A DNA stretch of 64,000 nucleotides from an uncultured Chthonomonas sp. (GCA_903919615.1 CAIXIX010000112.1:1-64000), one strand, 5' to 3'; positions 1-9,756 are shown, numbered from the stretch's first letter. The notes: generated by a model from the letters alone, not told the origin. A program made the numbers and translations.

Positions 1-19
1 GGGGCTCTAACTGGTCCAG

Positions 20-367
20 TCACGGGAATTTGCCGCCGGTTTTAGTCAGGTACTCGCGAACTCTGGTTTCAATCTCAATATTGCGCTCGAGCAATGCATC
101 TCGCTCAGACTGGACATGCTCCAGTCGGCCCAGTAGTTCCAGGATGACCTCAACGCCCGCAAGATTGACGCCCATGTCCTGCGTGAACCGGCGAATCTGA
201 CGGAGCCGATCTACGTCCGATTCGGAATAGAGACGATTCTTGCTCTTTCGCTGTGGCGTAACCAGACCAAGACGCTCGTACAAACGAATCGTCTGCGCAT
301 GCATCTGCGTCAGGTTGACTACCACACCTATCATGTAGACAGGCTCGGATTTATCGTGAGCAGCCAT
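20..367 (-). CDS. hspR: MerR-family heat-shock repressor HspR
   Basis: 115 aa; MerR-type HTH (MHAQTIRLYERLGLVTPQR...NRLYSESDVDRL) plus C-terminal coiled coil; last gene of a dnaK-hsp20-dnaJ-hspR run; a HAIR-like operator lies upstream of dnaK. Confidence 0.9.
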   Translation of the reverse strand: MAAHDKSEPVYMIGVVVNLTQMHAQTIRLYERLGLVTPQRKSKNRLYSESDVDRLRQIRRFTQDMGVNLAGVEVILELLGRLEHVQSERDALLERNIEIETRVREYLTKTGGKFP

Positions 368-376
368 CTGAACTCC

Positions 377-1396
377 TTAACGCGCGGATCCAGATTGAAT
401 AGGATCGTGACGCAGCCGTGCAAGCTGTTCCAGCAGTTTCTTTTCGGCCTCGGTCAAATCTTTTGGTACCGTAATCTTAACCCGGGCAAACGCGTCGCCA
501 TTGGGTCTATCCTGGATCGCTGGCATCCCCTGTCCGCTCAGGCGGAGCTTCTGGCCCGTTTGAATACCTGGCGGCACAATAACCTGGCGGCGGAGGCCGC
601 TCGGCATCTCAACAGGAACTTCGCCTCCAAGCGCGGCTACAGTGTATGGCACCTGGACTTCGAAAAGTATATTCTGCCCATCACGTTCAAATCTCGCATT
701 TGGCAAGACATGCAGCCTGATTCTAAGGTCGGATCGGCGTCCTCGGGCGTCGGTAGGACCCTGGCCCGATTGCACCATAACGAGCTGATCGTAGGCTCCT
801 GCTGGCACGTTGATCTGGAGGTTCCGCGGCGAAGGCACGCGTCCTCTGCCGCGACAACGCGGGCACAACGCGCCATTAAGATCAAACTGCCCGCGAGCAT
901 TGCGCTTTTGTCCTGCGCCACCACACTCGCTGCACAGGTCTTCTACCGTGATCGTAACTTTGTGCGGCCCACCCCTGTAGGCATCTTCGAAACTGATATC
1001 GATTCTGGCTTCGACATCTTCTGCGGGCTCCTGATGTGCGAAAGGCGAACCGCGTTTCGCTCCGCCAAAGAGGCCACTAAAGATGTCTTCAAAATTTACA
1101 GAGCCGCCACTTTGTGGTGCACCACCAGCAAAAGGATCAAAGCCCGTGCCAGGTGGCGGCTCTGCTGGCATCTGCTGCCACATATCGCCATATTGGTCGT
1201 ACTTCCGCCGCTTATCCGCGTCGGAAAGCACATCGTAGGCCTCCTGGATCTCTTTAAACTGATCCTCGGCACGTTTATCGCCTGGGTTCAGATCGGGATG
1301 ATGTTTGCGCGCCAGCTTGCGATGTGCCCGCTTGATATCTTCTTCAGACGCGGACTTCGCAACGCCCAGAACTTTATAGTAGTCTTTCGCGGTCAC
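377..1396 (-). CDS. dnaJ: DnaJ-type J-domain co-chaperone with a reduced zinc-binding region
   Basis: J domain with HPD ([10 protein letters not shown]), G/F-rich linker, two CxxCxGxG motifs ([16 protein letters not shown]), DnaJ C-terminal domain ([26 protein letters not shown]). Confidence 0.93.
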   Translation of the reverse strand: MTAKDYYKVLGVAKSASEEDIKRAHRKLARKHHPDLNPGDKRAEDQFKEIQEAYDVLSDADKRRKYDQYGDMWQQMPAEPPPGTGFDPFAGGAPQSGGSVNFEDIFSGLFGGAKRGSPFAHQEPAEDVEARIDISFEDAYRGGPHKVTITVEDLCSECGGAGQKRNARGQFDLNGALCPRCRGRGRVPSPRNLQINVPAGAYDQLVMVQSGQGPTDARGRRSDLRIRLHVLPNARFERDGQNILFEVQVPYTVAALGGEVPVEMPSGLRRQVIVPPGIQTGQKLRLSGQGMPAIQDRPNGDAFARVKITVPKDLTEAEKKLLEQLARLRHDPIQSGSAR

Positions 1397-1516
1397 AATT
1401 CATCACTCCATAGCACAGGCGCTTATCTTACTTTGGCATGATGGACATGCCAGCTCACTGGAGGCGTGGTGGGCGAAAAATCATTCCAGCCAATCCGAGA
1501 CTGCCCCTCACCCCGA

Positions 1517-1543
1517 CCCTCTCCCACGAAAGCGGGGAGAGGG
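1517..1543. repeat. Intergenic inverted repeat CCCTCTCCC-N9-GGGAGAGGG
   Basis: Perfect 9-bp arms 1517-1525 / 1535-1543 between hsp20 and dnaJ, inside a CCCCTCACCCCGACCCTCTCCC context. Confidence 0.7.
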
Positions 1544-1556
1544 AGGCGAGGCGGGC

Positions 1557-2003
1557 TTATTCTCCAGATACAACTACCTTTTTGGGCCGTGAGACCTCTG
1601 CCTTAGGCACGGTCAACTCGAGCATGCCGTTGCGGTAGCTGGCTTTCACCTGGTCTGGTTCAATCGGTATTCCGATCGTGAAGCTGCGCTGGAATCGCCC
1701 GTACTGACGCTCAATACGAATATAACCATCGCGGCGCGATTCATCATCGAAGCGTCGCTCACCTCGAATAGTAAGTGTATCTCCGATTAGCTCAATATCA
1801 ATGTCTTCCTGGCTGACGCCAGGCAGGTCCGCCCGAACCACGATTACATTTCCATCCTCGAACACATCAACCGCAGGACTCCAGACACGCGAAGACATAT
1901 GCTCGCGCGGCTGTGCCGAACGCGGATTAAAGCTCCGCGCAAAATCGTTCTGAAGTCTCATCATCGTGTCGATTGGGTCTCGTTCAATTCTCGCTGTAGT
2001 CAT
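1557..2003 (-). CDS. Hsp20/alpha-crystallin small heat-shock protein
   Basis: 148 aa; alpha-crystallin domain (VWSPAVDVFEDGNVIVVRADLPGVSQEDIDIELIGDTLTIRGERR...NGMLELTVPK). Confidence 0.95.
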   Translation of the reverse strand: MTTARIERDPIDTMMRLQNDFARSFNPRSAQPREHMSSRVWSPAVDVFEDGNVIVVRADLPGVSQEDIDIELIGDTLTIRGERRFDDESRRDGYIRIERQYGRFQRSFTIGIPIEPDQVKASYRNGMLELTVPKAEVSRPKKVVVSGE

Positions 2004-2053
2004 CTTCGGTCTCCTTTACTCTGGATTTTGTATGGATGTTGGTGTTGGTGATC

Positions 2054-2096
2054 CTGCGCGGTGCACTGCCATTATTTACGGCAGCGCACCGCGCAG
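2054..2096 (-). promoter_or_regulatory. Long RNA hairpin between dnaK and hsp20
   Basis: CTGCGCGGTGC (2054-2064) pairs perfectly with GCACCGCGCAG (2086-2096); inner CTGCC/GGCAG; 9-nt loop; no U-tract. Confidence 0.7.
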
Positions 2097-2112
2097 AAGA
2101 TTGGATACTGGA

Positions 2113-3969
2113 TTAAGCCTTGAACTCAGTATCGATGGTATCTTCATCATGCGGCGGCGGAGCCTCGGTACCTGCTGCGCCTTCGGCCGCACCGGCTGTT
2201 GCCTGCTGGTACAGGATCTCCGAGAGCTGATAGGTTGCCTGCTCCAACTCGCCTGTTAGCCGCTGAAGCTCTTCCGTAGAAGTATCGTTACCGTTCAGCG
2301 AAGTCCTCAGATCGGCGATGTGCTTCTCGATTGTGCTTCGAAGCTCGGCTGGCACCTTTTCTCCAACTTCCTGAAGCTGGCGCTCGGTGTTGTTAACCAG
2401 CGATTCCGCTTTGTTACGAGCTTCCGCACGCTCCCGGGTAATCCGGTCCTCTTCTGCGTGAGCTGCTGCCTCTTTAACCATCTGATCAACCTCGTTCTTG
2501 TTGAGGTTACCAGAGCCGGTAATGATGGTTTTCTGCTCTCGTCCAGTCGCCTTGTCGCGAGCAGAAACTGTAACGATGCCGTTTGCATCGATGTCGAAAG
2601 TAACTTCGACCTGCGGAATGCCGCGTCGCGCAGCAGGGATACCGGTAAGCTGGAAGTCGCCCAGCAGCTTGTTAGCTGCGGCGATTTCACGCTCGCCCTG
2701 GTACACCTTCACGTGAACGCTTGTCTGGCCATCTTCCGCCGTGCTGAATACATCGCTCTTCCGAGTTGGAATGGTTGTGTTGCGCTCGATCAGCTTGGTC
2801 ATCACTCCACCCATGGTCTCAATGCCAAGGGTCAGCGGCGTAACGTCGAGCAGCAGGATTCCGCCGCCCTTGGTTGCGCTGTTATCCCCCGAAAGCACAC
2901 CGGCCTGAACGGCTGCGCCAACGGCCACAACCTCATCCGGGTTGACGCCCTTGTTTGGGTCTTTGCCGCCGCCTAACTGGCGAACGAGATCATGAATCAT
3001 CGGCATTCGAGTTGAACCGCCAACGAGAACGATCTCATCGATTTCCGCCGCCTTGATGTTGGCATCCGCAATAGCGCGCTCGAATGGACCTTTGCAGCGA
3101 TCAACCAGATCGCGTGTTAGCTCTTCGAACTTCGCTCGAGAAAGGTTGATATCCAGGTGAGCGGGGCCTTCTGGCGTGCTGCTGATGAAGGGCAGGTTAA
3201 TATTGGTCTGCACCACACTGGAGAGCTCAACTTTGGCCTTTTCGGCGGCTTCTCGCACACGCTGCAGCGCCTGCTTGTCCTTCTTAATATCGATGGAGGT
3301 CTCTTTCTTGAACTCCTCAGCAACGAAGTCGACAATCCGCTGATCCCAGTCGTCACCGCCGAGATGCGTGTCTCCACTTGTTGAGAGCACTTCAAGGACC
3401 GCGCCGCCATCTTCCGTTTTGCCAATCTCGAGAAGCGACACATCGAAGGTACCGCCTCCAAGGTCGAATACGAGAACGGTCTCTTCCTTCTTGCGATCAA
3501 GGCCGTAGGCCAGAGCCGCTGCAGTCGGCTCATTGATGATTCTCAGCACGTTGAGGCCAGCGATCTCGCCAGCATTCTTCGTGGCTGTGCGCTCCGCATC
3601 GTTAAAGTAGGCAGGAACCGTAATGACTGCATCCGTAACAGGCTGACCAAGATAGGCCTCGGCATCCGCCTTAAGCTTCTGGAGGATCATTGCCGAAATC
3701 TGTTCAGGCGTGTACGGTTTACCGTCTACCGTTACCTTGTCGCCGGTTCCCATCTTTCGCTTGATGGAGATAATTGTTCTGTCCGGACTGATGATGGCCT
3801 GGCGCTTTGCGCTGGACCCAACCAACCGCTCCCCGGCTTTATTAAAACCAACCACCGACGCTGTTAGCCGACCACCCTCTGCGTTGGGGATAACTGTCGG
3901 CTCTCCACCTTCAATAACGGCTACAACGGAGTTCGTCGTACCCAGATCAATACCTACTGCCTTGCCCAT
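2113..3969 (-). CDS. dnaK: Chaperone DnaK (Hsp70)
   Basis: Start at [22 protein letters not shown] (ATG ends at 3969; the ORF-track start at 4074 is too long); Hsp70 signatures [14 protein letters not shown] and [13 protein letters not shown]. Confidence 0.98.
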   Translation of the reverse strand: MGKAVGIDLGTTNSVVAVIEGGEPTVIPNAEGGRLTASVVGFNKAGERLVGSSAKRQAIISPDRTIISIKRKMGTGDKVTVDGKPYTPEQISAMILQKLKADAEAYLGQPVTDAVITVPAYFNDAERTATKNAGEIAGLNVLRIINEPTAAALAYGLDRKKEETVLVFDLGGGTFDVSLLEIGKTEDGGAVLEVLSTSGDTHLGGDDWDQRIVDFVAEEFKKETSIDIKKDKQALQRVREAAEKAKVELSSVVQTNINLPFISSTPEGPAHLDINLSRAKFEELTRDLVDRCKGPFERAIADANIKAAEIDEIVLVGGSTRMPMIHDLVRQLGGGKDPNKGVNPDEVVAVGAAVQAGVLSGDNSATKGGGILLLDVTPLTLGIETMGGVMTKLIERNTTIPTRKSDVFSTAEDGQTSVHVKVYQGEREIAAANKLLGDFQLTGIPAARRGIPQVEVTFDIDANGIVTVSARDKATGREQKTIITGSGNLNKNEVDQMVKEAAAHAEEDRITRERAEARNKAESLVNNTERQLQEVGEKVPAELRSTIEKHIADLRTSLNGNDTSTEELQRLTGELEQATYQLSEILYQQATAGAAEGAAGTEAPPPHDEDTIDTEFKA

Positions 3970-4045
3970 TCTGCCATCCTCCGCCAGAAAACTGCCAATT
4001 GTATGAGTAATCCAACTGGTTGCATACCTTATTGGTGCTGGTATT

Positions 4046-4075
4046 AGAATACCACTTGAGTGAACCATTGTCAAG
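4046..4075 (-). promoter_or_regulatory. Sigma70-type dnaK promoter overlapped by a HAIR (HspR) operator
   Basis: Minus strand reads CTTGACA-N7-ACTCAAG (4055-4075), close to HAIR CTTGAGT-N7-ACTCAAG; -35 TTGACA (4069-4074), 17-bp spacer, -10 TATTCT (4046-4051). Confidence 0.85.
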
Positions 4076-4142
4076 TCAACTCATCTGTTTATCTATACTA
4101 TTTAAAATTCAAGGAAGTTTCATTCGAGTAGTGCTATAAGAC

Positions 4143-4180
4143 AAAAAAAGGAGCATCCCGAATGGGATGCTCCTTTTACT
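4143..4180 (-). terminator. Rho-independent terminator downstream of the Fe-S carrier gene
   Basis: GGAGCATCCC-GAAT-GGGATGCTCC (4150-4173); on the minus strand it is followed by T7. T-rich on the other side too, so possibly bidirectional. Confidence 0.9.
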
Positions 4181-4263
4181 ATTTTTGTGCGATGTGCGCG
4201 TTATGTTGAGTATGTGTGCTCAGCTATAACGTGGGTGTGCGATTTGGTAGCGGCGTGCGCTAT

Positions 4264-4686
4264 TTAACCGCAGCCGCAGCCGGAACCACACCCGCCACCG
4301 CTGCTGCCGCAGCTTCCACCCTCGGGACCGTCTTCCGTACCGAAGGAGCTGCCACAGCCGCAGGATTTGGTTGCATTGGGGTTGTCAATCTTGAATCCGC
4401 CGCCCATGACATCATCAACATAATCTACGTTTGCACCTTTGATGTAGTTGATGCTCAATGGATCGACAACGACCTTGACTCCATGGCTGGTGAAGACGAT
4501 ATCGCCCTCTTCCACGCTGTCGTCAATCGCCATACCGTAATTCAGTCCGGAGCAGCCACCGCCAGACACGAATACGCGCAGCGCCGCGTCGGTCTTACCC
4601 TCACGCTCAAGCAATCCAAGGATCTGCTCAGCAGCGGATTCGGTCAGTGTCACTGCCGTCGTCGTCTCTACTTCCAGCGTTGCCAT
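4264..4686 (-). CDS. A-type iron-sulfur cluster carrier (HesB/IscA/ErpA family) with Cys/Gly-rich tail
   Basis: FVSGGGCSGLNYGMAID and KSCGCGSSF conserved cysteines; start at MATLEVETTTAVTLTESAAEQI; tail GGSCGSSGGGCGSGCGCG. Confidence 0.92.
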   Translation of the reverse strand: MATLEVETTTAVTLTESAAEQILGLLEREGKTDAALRVFVSGGGCSGLNYGMAIDDSVEEGDIVFTSHGVKVVVDPLSINYIKGANVDYVDDVMGGGFKIDNPNATKSCGCGSSFGTEDGPEGGSCGSSGGGCGSGCGCG

Positions 4687-4994
4687 ATTACAGTCTGCTC
4701 CTTCTAGCATCTCTATCTTCAGGGGAGTTGTTTGCGAATTATTAGCGCGTGAATGGATGTTAACCCTGCGCACTATGGTTGTTCTACGTTCAATGTGCGA
4801 TTCTCGTTCCAGATTCTTGACAGCCCGAACTACTGTCGGGAATTTCTAACCCGGACTATTCGCGAGCATTAAGACGGGAGGTGCAGCAAGCGGCGCCACT
4901 GCCCCACCAGAATAATGCGATTCGAACGTATTGCTTGCTGCAATTGTACACGATCCATATGGATAACGCAAGATATCCGCAACGCCCATAGTTA

Positions 4995-5942
4995 TTAGCC
5001 AGGATCGCTCGGCAAATTGCCAGTTTCCGAAGGTCGAATTGCTAATACATAACCGGCACGAGTATTCACACTCCGGGCTGCCGCTTTATGCACAGCCCGC
5101 TGCACGCCAGGCATTTTGCGCAGCAGCGCCCTCAGTAATTTAAGCAGCGATTTTGGTGCAATTCTGAATTTGTTGTTCGCCACATCCCCGGGCGTGAGAG
5201 GTAGTGGCAAGAAGCGAATCTCGCTCATGTTCAGCTTTTCCAGCAGAAACTGCATGCTCTGCTGATTCACAAAGCTGAGATGCTCCGGGATACCGAGCGA
5301 ACTGAAATCGGAGCCTGTAGCCATAGGAGGTGGACCATTGGGACTATCCGAAAGGTCAAATGGGCCGGCGAAAAGCAGCCCGCCTGGCTGAAGCAGTTCG
5401 ATTGCCTGTGTTAGCACGGAACCTGGCTGGCGCAGATGGAAAAGAGTATCCACCATCGAGATAACTCCAAATGGAGCTTGTACCGATGCAGTTAGCGATT
5501 CCGCTGGCGCACAATGCAGATCGAGCCCGAGTTCCTCTCGCCCAATGCGGACGGCACTTTCGCTGACATCCACTCCGCTTGCCGTGAACCCGGCAAGGCC
5601 AGCCGCCTCGACGAGATATCCGGGTCCGCACCCGATATCGAGCCAGCGCCCGTTCTGGATGCCTGAGAGCGAGCGAATCCAGTCGACGAGAAGCCGGGCT
5701 CGCGCCTTTCTGCCCGGAATGTTGCCCTGATACCCTCCACGCTCGGATTGGTTCCCATGCGTGCTCGTACCGTCGAAATAGGAGTCGCCGTAGATTGCAT
5801 CCGTCGCTTCGGCTGTGGGCCTCGGGCTCACGAAAACAAGCCCACAATCATCGCATAGGCGCACGCCAAACGCTTCTACCAAGCCGATCTGATGGTGCCG
5901 GCGAGAGTTGCAGCTCGTACAATCTACCGACTCATGCTCCAT
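4995..5942 (-). CDS. Class I SAM-dependent methyltransferase with N-terminal CxxC motifs
   Basis: CTSCN..., CDDCGLVFVSPRP, then GRWLDIGCGPGYLVEAAGLAGF SAM-binding motif. Confidence 0.85.
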   Translation of the reverse strand: MEHESVDCTSCNSRRHHQIGLVEAFGVRLCDDCGLVFVSPRPTAEATDAIYGDSYFDGTSTHGNQSERGGYQGNIPGRKARARLLVDWIRSLSGIQNGRWLDIGCGPGYLVEAAGLAGFTASGVDVSESAVRIGREELGLDLHCAPAESLTASVQAPFGVISMVDTLFHLRQPGSVLTQAIELLQPGGLLFAGPFDLSDSPNGPPPMATGSDFSSLGIPEHLSFVNQQSMQFLLEKLNMSEIRFLPLPLTPGDVANNKFRIAPKSLLKLLRALLRKMPGVQRAVHKAAARSVNTRAGYVLAIRPSETGNLPSDPG

Positions 5943-5951
5943 AGTCCCTCG

Positions 5952-8447
5952 TCAATCTACAAACAGGAACTCATTGGTTAGCAGCAGAGTCTGAACATAC
6001 TCTTCCAGCGGCGTCAGCGCACTGCTCACGGTAGGCTTCTCATGCAGAGCAGCCTGCTGTAAACCTGCCGGCGGTCCGTTATTCACATTCCTGAATTGCT
6101 GGACCCCGGACATGAACTTCTCTGCGTATGCAAGCTCGTCGGCCTCAGGCTCCCGCTGGTACACGATGTGGTAGATCGCCCGCACCTTGCCGGCATTGGA
6201 TGGTGGCGAAGCAACTTCGGGTCGCTGCGCCAGCGCCTTGGCCTGCTCCACAACAAAGGGACTGTTCATCATAAACAGGCTCTGCTGCGGAACGGTTGTG
6301 AAGAATCGCTGGGCACTGCTGGTATCCGGGCTCGCGAAGTCGAAGGTTCGGAAAAGTCCCTGCAGGTTTTGACGGTCAATGAAGCCGTAAACGGTTCGAC
6401 GGCTGGTGAATGGCGCCGTTGTAAGCTCAACTGCGGGCCCTCCTACCTTCAGATCGATCTTCCCTGAGACCGCAAGCAAGGCATCGCGCAACCCCTCAAA
6501 ATCCATCCGCTGACGATTTTGCCTATGTACCAGGCGATTTTCAGAGTCTGCAGTAAAGGCAGCCTGATTCTCGTTGCTGCTCTGCTGATAGGCGCTTGAG
6601 AGCATGATCGTATGATGCATCTTCTTAATCGACCATTCGTTCTGCATAAACGTCGAGGCGAGCCAGTCCAGAAGTTCTGGATGGGTTGGTGGCTCTCCGC
6701 GAGACCCGAAATCGCTTGGAGTTCTTACGATTGCTGCGCCGAAATGGTAGAGCCAGATTCGATTAACAAAAACGCGCGCAGTTAACGGATTTTTTGGGCT
6801 GGTTATATCCTGCGCAAGCCGTAACCTACCGCTATCTTCGTATGACGTGGAGTCCGGCGCCGCGAGAAGCTGGATAAATCGTCGAGGAACGTTATCTCCC
6901 CGATTGCCAGGATTTCCTCGCAGAAACACATAGGCATCGAACGGGTGAGGGGCATCCGCAGACGCCATCGCGAACTCGGGCGTTGGCGGAGTGTGTGACT
7001 TCAGTTCCGTAAATTCTGTTTGTAGGTTCTTCAGTGACTGCTGAGCAGCCGCAGTGAAATGAGGGCTTAGCTGCTTTAGCTGGTCTCCATTTGGCAGGTT
7101 CTCCTCACGGATGCTCTGCAGAATGGTCTTAATGGTCTGAGGAATGGAATCGGGGCTCTTCTTGAGCCGATCGCGAAGCGCATTCACCTGGGCGCGAACA
7201 AGGTCGTTCATTTGGGCCTCGTTCGCCCGGATCTTCGCGTTATGCTGTTCAAACGGTTCCGAGATCTGGCGAGGTGAGATAGCAGGCGGCGGATTGCTTT
7301 CGACTGCGCTGGCGAATACGCCATACAGCGCGTAGTAGTCCTTACTGGAAACTGGATCAAACTTATGGTTGTGGCAACGGGCACAGGCAACCGTAAGGCC
7401 AAGTATGCCACGGCACAAGCAGTCGATCCGATCATCATTAATCAGGACAGGGTCGTTCAAAAACCGCCGGCCAACATTCAGATATCCCAACGCGGCGAGT
7501 TTGCGCTTGTCGTCGCCCTGTGGCAGCTTATCCGCAGCAAGCTGTTCGATTATAAATTGGTCGTATGGGAGGTCTTCATTGAATGACCGAATTACATAGT
7601 CACGATAGGTGTAAGCGTTGTGGTACACAGCGTCTTCGGTAAATGCATAACCCTTTGTATCGGCATACCGGGCGACATCGAGCCAGTGTCGGCCCCAACG
7701 CTCCCCGTATTGTGGTGTGGCGAGAAGCCGATCGACGACACGAGCAAACGCTCCAGGCGCTTTGTCGGCGATAAACGCATCTACATCCGCCTGGGCAGGG
7801 GGCAACCCGGTGAGGTCGTAGGTGGCCCTGCGAATCAAGGTGCGGCGATCTGCAGGCGGCGACGGCTTGAGGCCCTTCGCCTCGAGTTTCTGCATGATAA
7901 AAGCGTCGATGGGTGATTGCACCCACCATGCGCGTTTCACCTTGGGAACTGCAGGTAGCTTTACTGGCTTGAATGACCAGAACTGTCGCTGCTCAGGCGT
8001 GATCTCGAACTCACCCGGCTTGGTTGTGAGTGGTTTTGAGCCGGGCCAAGGTGCGCCGATCTTTACCCAGCGCGTAAGAATCTCAATCTCATCGGCCTTC
8101 AATTTGCCGGAGGGCGGCATTTTTATGGCGTCCGAATAACTAAGCACAGAAACAATCCGGCTCTTTTCGGGACTGCCAGGAGTGAGAACGGAAGAGCCGC
8201 TGGAGCCGCCTTTGACCATCGCGGCAAGGCTATCCAGGCGAAGCCCGCCATTGGCTTTGGCTGCGCCATGGCAGCCAAAGCAGTTATCAAAAAGTAACGG
8301 TCGAACTTTCTTCTCGAAAAACTCCGCATCCTGTGGACTTATGGTCGCTGCTTGCGGGACGGCTTGCGCCCGGAGTGCAGGATGCATCCAGCTTAGAACG
8401 GCAGCGCTAAGCAGCGCAGGCAATGCGATACGCAAAATCCGTTGCAT
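5952..8447 (-). CDS. PSCyt1-DUF1549-DUF1553 (PSD1) planctomycete-type cytochrome c domain protein
   Basis: Signal peptide, CFGCHG heme motif, DUF1549/DUF1553-type blocks (GERWGRHWLDVARYADTKG; NPLTARVFVNRIWLYHFG; TVYGFIDRQNLQGLFRTFDFASPD). Confidence 0.9.
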   Translation of the reverse strand: MQRILRIALPALLSAAVLSWMHPALRAQAVPQAATISPQDAEFFEKKVRPLLFDNCFGCHGAAKANGGLRLDSLAAMVKGGSSGSSVLTPGSPEKSRIVSVLSYSDAIKMPPSGKLKADEIEILTRWVKIGAPWPGSKPLTTKPGEFEITPEQRQFWSFKPVKLPAVPKVKRAWWVQSPIDAFIMQKLEAKGLKPSPPADRRTLIRRATYDLTGLPPAQADVDAFIADKAPGAFARVVDRLLATPQYGERWGRHWLDVARYADTKGYAFTEDAVYHNAYTYRDYVIRSFNEDLPYDQFIIEQLAADKLPQGDDKRKLAALGYLNVGRRFLNDPVLINDDRIDCLCRGILGLTVACARCHNHKFDPVSSKDYYALYGVFASAVESNPPPAISPRQISEPFEQHNAKIRANEAQMNDLVRAQVNALRDRLKKSPDSIPQTIKTILQSIREENLPNGDQLKQLSPHFTAAAQQSLKNLQTEFTELKSHTPPTPEFAMASADAPHPFDAYVFLRGNPGNRGDNVPRRFIQLLAAPDSTSYEDSGRLRLAQDITSPKNPLTARVFVNRIWLYHFGAAIVRTPSDFGSRGEPPTHPELLDWLASTFMQNEWSIKKMHHTIMLSSAYQQSSNENQAAFTADSENRLVHRQNRQRMDFEGLRDALLAVSGKIDLKVGGPAVELTTAPFTSRRTVYGFIDRQNLQGLFRTFDFASPDTSSAQRFFTTVPQQSLFMMNSPFVVEQAKALAQRPEVASPPSNAGKVRAIYHIVYQREPEADELAYAEKFMSGVQQFRNVNNGPPAGLQQAALHEKPTVSSALTPLEEYVQTLLLTNEFLFVD

Positions 8448-8583
8448 TGGCTATCGTATCTCCCGTTACTCGATCACTATACGTATTTCATCGGCACTGT
8501 GTCATTACAGCGCCGCTGACAATTATGGATATTGTAATAGGTTAGGATACCTTAATGGACGAGATGTTTCAGGAACATAACGC

Positions 8584-8627
8584 TTGACAAATGCCGGACC
8601 AGAGCATATAATTAGATAATTAGCTAA
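8584..8627 (+). promoter_or_regulatory. Consensus sigma70 promoter plus palindromic operator candidate for the sdpR-sdpI pair
   Basis: TTGACA (8584-8589), 17-bp spacer, TATAAT (8607-8612), then palindrome TTAGCTAA (8620-8627). Confidence 0.8.
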
Positions 8628-8655
8628 ATACCGTAATCTAGATCTGGAACTATAT

Positions 8656-8946
8656 ATGGGTACGGACCTTATGTTCAAGGCGCTTGCCGATCCGACGCGC
8701 CGAAAAATCCTGCATATTCTTAACGATGGAGAGAAGAGCGCCGGACAGATTGCGGAGCAGTTCTCAATCTCTGCGCCTTCCATGTCTCACCACTTTAACA
8801 TCCTCAAACAGGCAGATTTAATCTATGCCAGACGCGATGGGCAACAGATCTACTATGCGCTAAACACTACCGTATTCCAGGATCTGGTGACCGTAGTGTT
8901 AGATCTGCTCGGCGCGCATATCTCGGAACGGGAGAAATCGGAATGA
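8656..8946 (+). CDS. ArsR-family autorepressor (SdpR-like)
   Basis: ArsR winged HTH (MFKALADPTRRKILHILNDGEKSAGQIAEQFSISAPSMSHHFNILKQADLI); ATGA overlap with the SdpI-like gene. Confidence 0.93.
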   Translation: MGTDLMFKALADPTRRKILHILNDGEKSAGQIAEQFSISAPSMSHHFNILKQADLIYARRDGQQIYYALNTTVFQDLVTVVLDLLGAHISEREKSE

Positions 8947-9593
8947 AAACGCGTTCTGCACTGGCGACCGCGATTATATTACTTGCAGGAGCCCTCATCT
9001 ACACAGCGCTTGTCTACAGCAGATTGCCCGATAAGCTGCCGATTCACTGGAATATCAAAGGGATAGTGGATGGCTGGGCAGATAAGCGCACGGCGTTAAT
9101 GATGATGCCTCTTACTGTGGCAGTTATGTTTATGTTGATTCCACTTCTGCCCGCAATTTCACCGAAGGCATTTAATCTAGACACATCGCGCGATTCCTAC
9201 AACTACATCATGGTCGTATTAATTGCCTTAATGATCTACATCCATATTATCATCATCGTGGCAGGGATGAGCACAGGCTTGGATACTGGAAAGGCCTTAA
9301 TGGCTGGCATGTACGGTTTCTTCGCACTGATGGGAAACACGCTCGGCAAAGTGCGCCGTAATATGTGGATGGGCGTAAAAACACCCTGGACGCTGGCTTC
9401 CGACAAAGTATGGGATCCAACGCATCGTCTCGCAGGCAAACTGATGGTCCTCGGCGGTGTGGGAGGCGGGTTACTGACCATTGTGGGAGTGTCATCCGCG
9501 ATCACGTTTCCTGTGGTAATGGCGCTTTTGCTCTATCCCTGCTTGTACTCCTACACGCTCTATAAGAAGCTTGAGGCTGCAGGAGACCTGTGA
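8943..9593 (+). CDS. SdpI-family membrane protein (DUF1648 / SdpI immunity-like)
   Basis: LPIHWNIKGIVDGWADK motif; several TM segments; NTLGKVRRNMWMGVKTPWTLASDKVWDPTHRLAGKLM typical of SdpI. Confidence 0.92.
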   Translation: MKTRSALATAIILLAGALIYTALVYSRLPDKLPIHWNIKGIVDGWADKRTALMMMPLTVAVMFMLIPLLPAISPKAFNLDTSRDSYNYIMVVLIALMIYIHIIIIVAGMSTGLDTGKALMAGMYGFFALMGNTLGKVRRNMWMGVKTPWTLASDKVWDPTHRLAGKLMVLGGVGGGLLTIVGVSSAITFPVVMALLLYPCLYSYTLYKKLEAAGDL

Positions 9594-9756
9594 CGGGCTA
9601 AAGGCCACGCTTCCAGGGTTAAGTTGTTAGCGCCTGCCGATTCGAGGTAAGCTAAGTCAATTCGATTTGTCGCTTCGGCAGCGCAGCAATACGTGTTAGG
9701 CTGGCTATCGACGAGAAATCGTCCGTTGTTAACAGCTCACAGCAGAAAGGTTACTG

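Noticed and set aside
299-1441. 380-aa plus-strand ORF antisense to dnaJ
   Set aside because: Antisense shadow of a well-supported DnaJ; no recognisable domain and odd composition.
2320-2976. 218-aa ORF antisense to dnaK
   Set aside because: Lies wholly inside the dnaK coding region; a product of codon bias.
3969-4074. N-terminal extension of DnaK in the ORF track ([21 protein letters not shown]...)
   Set aside because: Covers the promoter/HAIR operator; true start is [14 protein letters not shown].
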